A stretch of 10,001 nt of DNA. It comes from JBBSIG01 sp038232215 (GTDB lineage: Bacteria; Actinomycetota; Thermoleophilia; Gaiellales; Gaiellaceae). Both the position numbers and the translations under genes were made by a program. The notes under the pieces are model-generated. The model did not search any database, was not told the DNA's origin, and saw only the letters and a program-made list of their open reading frames with translations. The stretch is taken from NCBI GenBank assembly GCA_038232215.1, contig JBBSIG010000084.1:1-10001 (forward strand), read 5' to 3'. Of this stretch, positions 8,208 through 10,001 are shown in pieces; positions within the stretch are counted from its first letter, which is position 1; each line of letters starts with the position of its first letter.

Positions 8208-8867
8208 CTAACGGACTGCCCGCGCGAACGTCACGACGTGGATCCGGCGCCCTCCTCCCTTTCGCAGCGCCGAGGCGCCGGCCGACGCGGTCGCTCCGCT
8301 CGTGTACACGTCGTCGACGAGGACGACGTCGGGAGGTGCCCGCCCGCTCGGCGCGAACGCGCCGGCGACGTTCCTGCGCCGTGCTGCGAGCGGCAGGCCG
8401 CGCTGCGGGCGGACGGCGCGGGTGCGGCCGAGCAGCGAGACGACCGGCAGCTCCCAGCGAGCGCCGAGCTCCCGCGCGAGCCGCTCGGCCGGGTGGTGAC
8501 CTCGCCTCACGCTGCGGTCCCCGTCGGGGGGAACGTAGGTGACCGTGTACGCGTGCGGACGCTCGATCCGCTCGACCACCAGATCCGCGGCGAGGCAGGC
8601 CAGCCGCCGCAGGCCGCGCTCCTTCCAGGCGCCGACGATCCGCTTCACGGCGACGGTGTAGGGGACGGCCGACCGCGCGGAGGCGAACGCGAGCCGCCTG
8701 CCTGCGCACTCCCCGCAGCGGAGCACGGGCCACGCGGTGGGAGCCCCGCAACGGGCGCAGAGGGGCTTCCCGAGCCGCGGCAGAGCCGCACGGCAGCCGC
8801 CGCAGACGGGACGACCGGGCCGCTCGCAGACGAGGCAGCGCTGCGGCAGGAGCACGTCGACGAGCAC
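8208..8867 (-). CDS. comF: ComF-family protein (zinc ribbon plus phosphoribosyltransferase-like domain)
   Basis: In naturally competent bacteria ComF helps handle incoming single-stranded DNA. In others its role is not settled, so competence is not implied here. The 219-residue protein starts with four CxxC pairs at 11/14, 22/25, 37/40 and 51/54, consistent with zinc binding. The phosphoribosyltransferase-like fold follows: FASARSAVPYTVAVKRIV, the YVPPDGDRSVRRGHHPAERLA region typical of ComF (from 111), and the PRPP loop VVLVDDVYTSGATASA (181-196) with its paired aspartates. The start is GTG at 8867, with TAGCCT 7 nt upstream, which suggests a leaderless transcript. A second in-frame GTG at 8855 would remove four residues. 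The gene is 38 nt after mtnA and 15 nt before hpf. In mycobacteria a ComF-like gene also precedes hpf and secA1, so the position supports the assignment. Confidence 0.93.
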   Translation of the reverse strand: MLVDVLLPQRCLVCERPGRPVCGGCRAALPRLGKPLCARCGAPTAWPVLRCGECAGRRLAFASARSAVPYTVAVKRIVGAWKERGLRRLACLAADLVVERIERPHAYTVTYVPPDGDRSVRRGHHPAERLARELGARWELPVVSLLGRTRAVRPQRGLPLAARRRNVAGAFAPSGRAPPDVVLVDDVYTSGATASAGASALRKGGGRRIHVVTFARAVR

Positions 8868-8874
8868 GCCAGCC

Positions 8875-8880
8875 AGGCTA
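8875..8880 (-). promoter_or_regulatory. -10 box TAGCCT for a leaderless comF transcript
   Basis: TAGCCT on the minus strand lies 7 nt before the comF GTG, in the 38-nt gap after mtnA. No -35 hexamer is recognisable at normal spacing; CTGACC upstream is too far (23 nt). The call rests on the TANNNT pattern and on the same arrangement before secA and prfB. Confidence 0.42.
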
Positions 8881-8905
8881 GGCGAGCCCGGCGCACGCGA
8901 CTGGG

Positions 8906-9940
8906 TCAGCTCTGTGTCGAAAAGCGCACGGCCGCGGCGGCCGCGAGCGACTGCTCGTACGGGGCCCGCTGGACCCCGTGCTCCGTGACGATCGCGGTGA
9001 CCAGCGCGGCGGGCGTCACGTCGAAGGCGGGGTTCCGGGCCGGAAAGCGCGTCGTGATCTCCGCCCCCGAGCGCTCCTCGATCGGGATACCCGCGCCCGA
9101 GCGGGTGCCCAGGTCGACGGTGGAGCTCGGCGCGACGACGTAGAGCGGGATGCCGTGGTGCGCGGCCAGGACCGCCAGCGCATAGGTGCCGATCTTGTTC
9201 GCCGTGTCGCCGTTCGCGGCAATGCGGTCGGCTCCCGTGACGACGCAGTCGACCTCGCCGAGCGCCATGTGATGGGCGGCGGCGGCGTCCACGATCACGG
9301 CGTGCGGGATCCCGAGCGACTCGAGCTCCCAGGCGGTGAGGCGCGCTCCCTGGAGCAGCGGCCGCGTTTCGTCCACGAGCACGGATCGCAGGAGACCGTG
9401 CGCCCAGGCGGTGCGTAGAGCGCCCACGGCGCTTCCGTAGCCAGCGGTGGCGAGTCCCCCGGCGTTGCAGTGCGTGAGCGCCCGCGTACCCGGTGCGAAG
9501 AGCGCGGCCGCGTGCTCGGACATCCGGCGGCAGCGATCGACCTCCTCGCGGTGGAGCTCACGCGCCCGCTCGGCCAGATCGCCGTCGTGCGCGCGCATCT
9601 CGTCGAGCGCCCAGGTCAGGTTGACGGCGGTCGGCCGCGAGCCTGCGAGCACCGCCGCGGCCGCGACCAGGTCCTCGCCGTGACGAGCCGCGAGCGCGTA
9701 GCCGTACGCCGCGGCCACCCCGATCGAGGGTGCTCCTCGCACTGCGAGCGTCCGGATCGCCTCGGCCACCTCCGCCGCCGTCCGGCACCGAAGCTCGACC
9801 TCCTCGTCGGGAAGCCGCCGTTGGTCGAGGAAGACGACAGAGTCCGCATCGAGCCGAAGGATGGACTCGGGTTCTAGTGGCAGCCGTCCAAGCGATCCCG
9901 CTCCGCGGGCGGAGCCGGGCTCAGCCCGGCGGGAGCCCAA
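8906..9940 (-). CDS. mtnA: S-methyl-5-thioribose-1-phosphate isomerase
   Basis: Converts 5-methylthioribose 1-phosphate to 5-methylthioribulose 1-phosphate in the methionine salvage pathway (cytoplasm). Family motifs are complete: FLDQRRLPDEEVELRC, VRGAPSIGVAAAYGYALA (from 67), VNLTWALDEM, THCNAGGLATAGYGSAVGALR with the catalytic Cys at about 158, VDETRPLLQGARLTAWEL, TGADRIAANGDTANKIGTY with the catalytic Asp at about 238, and NPAFDVTPAALVTAIV near the end. It is related in fold to eIF2B subunits, but the Cys and Asp support the isomerase. The only ATG/GTG/TTG start in the frame within the window is the TTG at 9940, giving 344 residues. The family part begins at about residue 24-30 (ESILRLDADSVVFLDQ), and residues 1-18 are encoded by palindromic repeat DNA, so the true start is uncertain. 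The frame stays open to the right window edge. No other salvage gene is in view. comF follows after 38 nt. Confidence 0.95.
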   Translation of the reverse strand: MGSRRAEPGSARGAGSLGRLPLEPESILRLDADSVVFLDQRRLPDEEVELRCRTAAEVAEAIRTLAVRGAPSIGVAAAYGYALAARHGEDLVAAAAVLAGSRPTAVNLTWALDEMRAHDGDLAERARELHREEVDRCRRMSEHAAALFAPGTRALTHCNAGGLATAGYGSAVGALRTAWAHGLLRSVLVDETRPLLQGARLTAWELESLGIPHAVIVDAAAAHHMALGEVDCVVTGADRIAANGDTANKIGTYALAVLAAHHGIPLYVVAPSSTVDLGTRSGAGIPIEERSGAEITTRFPARNPAFDVTPAALVTAIVTEHGVQRAPYEQSLAAAAAVRFSTQS

Positions 9941-10001
9941 GTGCGTGCTCGCCCGAGCGCAGCGAAGAAGGAGGGAGCCACCGAGGGAACCATGGGTTCC
10001 C
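9904..10001. repeat. Palindrome-rich repeat at the mtnA 5' end, running off the window
   Basis: Several short inverted repeats are packed together: CTCCGC/GCGGAG (9901-9914), GCCGGGC-TCA-GCCCGGC (9914-9930), GCTCG-CC-CGAGC (9947-9958) and GGGAACC-ATG-GGTTCCC (9985-10001). None is followed by a T-run. The stretch overlaps the first codons of the mtnA frame and contains no convincing promoter. It looks like a dispersed structured repeat, cut by the window edge. Nothing else is seen in this end region. Confidence 0.45.

Overview
The window is GC-rich, and all nine recognisable protein genes lie on the minus strand. From right to left, in the direction of transcription, they are mtnA, comF, hpf, a short unrecognised gene, secA, prfB, ftsE, ftsX and a 3'-truncated RNase II/R-family gene (rnr). 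The comF-hpf-secA and prfB-ftsE-ftsX blocks are arrangements I know from Actinomycetota. The GC content, many GTG starts and TANNNT boxes directly in front of several start codons also fit that phylum. A deep-branching class such as Thermoleophilia is my best guess. That placement is inference from style and gene order, because no rRNA is present.

Right part (8208-10001): mtnA (methionine salvage) and comF (a zinc-ribbon phosphoribosyltransferase-like protein) are separated by 38 nt. The 5' end of mtnA runs into a palindrome-rich stretch that reaches the window edge, and its true start is unclear. Middle (6827-8192): a long-form ribosome hibernation factor (hpf) is followed by a 170-bp MITE-like element with about 47-bp terminal inverted repeats. 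The outer end of one repeat contains the hpf stop codon. After it comes a roughly 189-codon unknown gene that is broken by a one-base frameshift at a G4 run.

Centre (3818-6826): secA is complete, with a C-terminal zinc-binding tail. The 249-bp gap between secA and prfB holds a 31-bp imperfect inverted-repeat pair of REP/BIME type. prfB is decoded across the classical CUU UGA C programmed +1 frameshift. Left part (1-2790): ftsE and ftsX overlap by 4 nt (GTGA). The RNase gene follows closely and leaves the window at its 3' end.

The genes serve housekeeping tasks: protein export (SecA), translation termination (RF2), ribosome hibernation (HPF), control of cell-wall hydrolysis at division (FtsEX), RNA decay (RNase R), methionine salvage (MtnA) and a ComF-family protein. 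I see no CRISPR array, transposase gene, phage gene, tRNA or rRNA, and no convincing new multi-gene system. The interesting material is at the intergenic and regulatory scale: the MITE, the BIME-like pair, the repeat at the mtnA start, the frameshifted gene, the RF2 site without an obvious upstream stimulator, and three apparently leaderless promoters.
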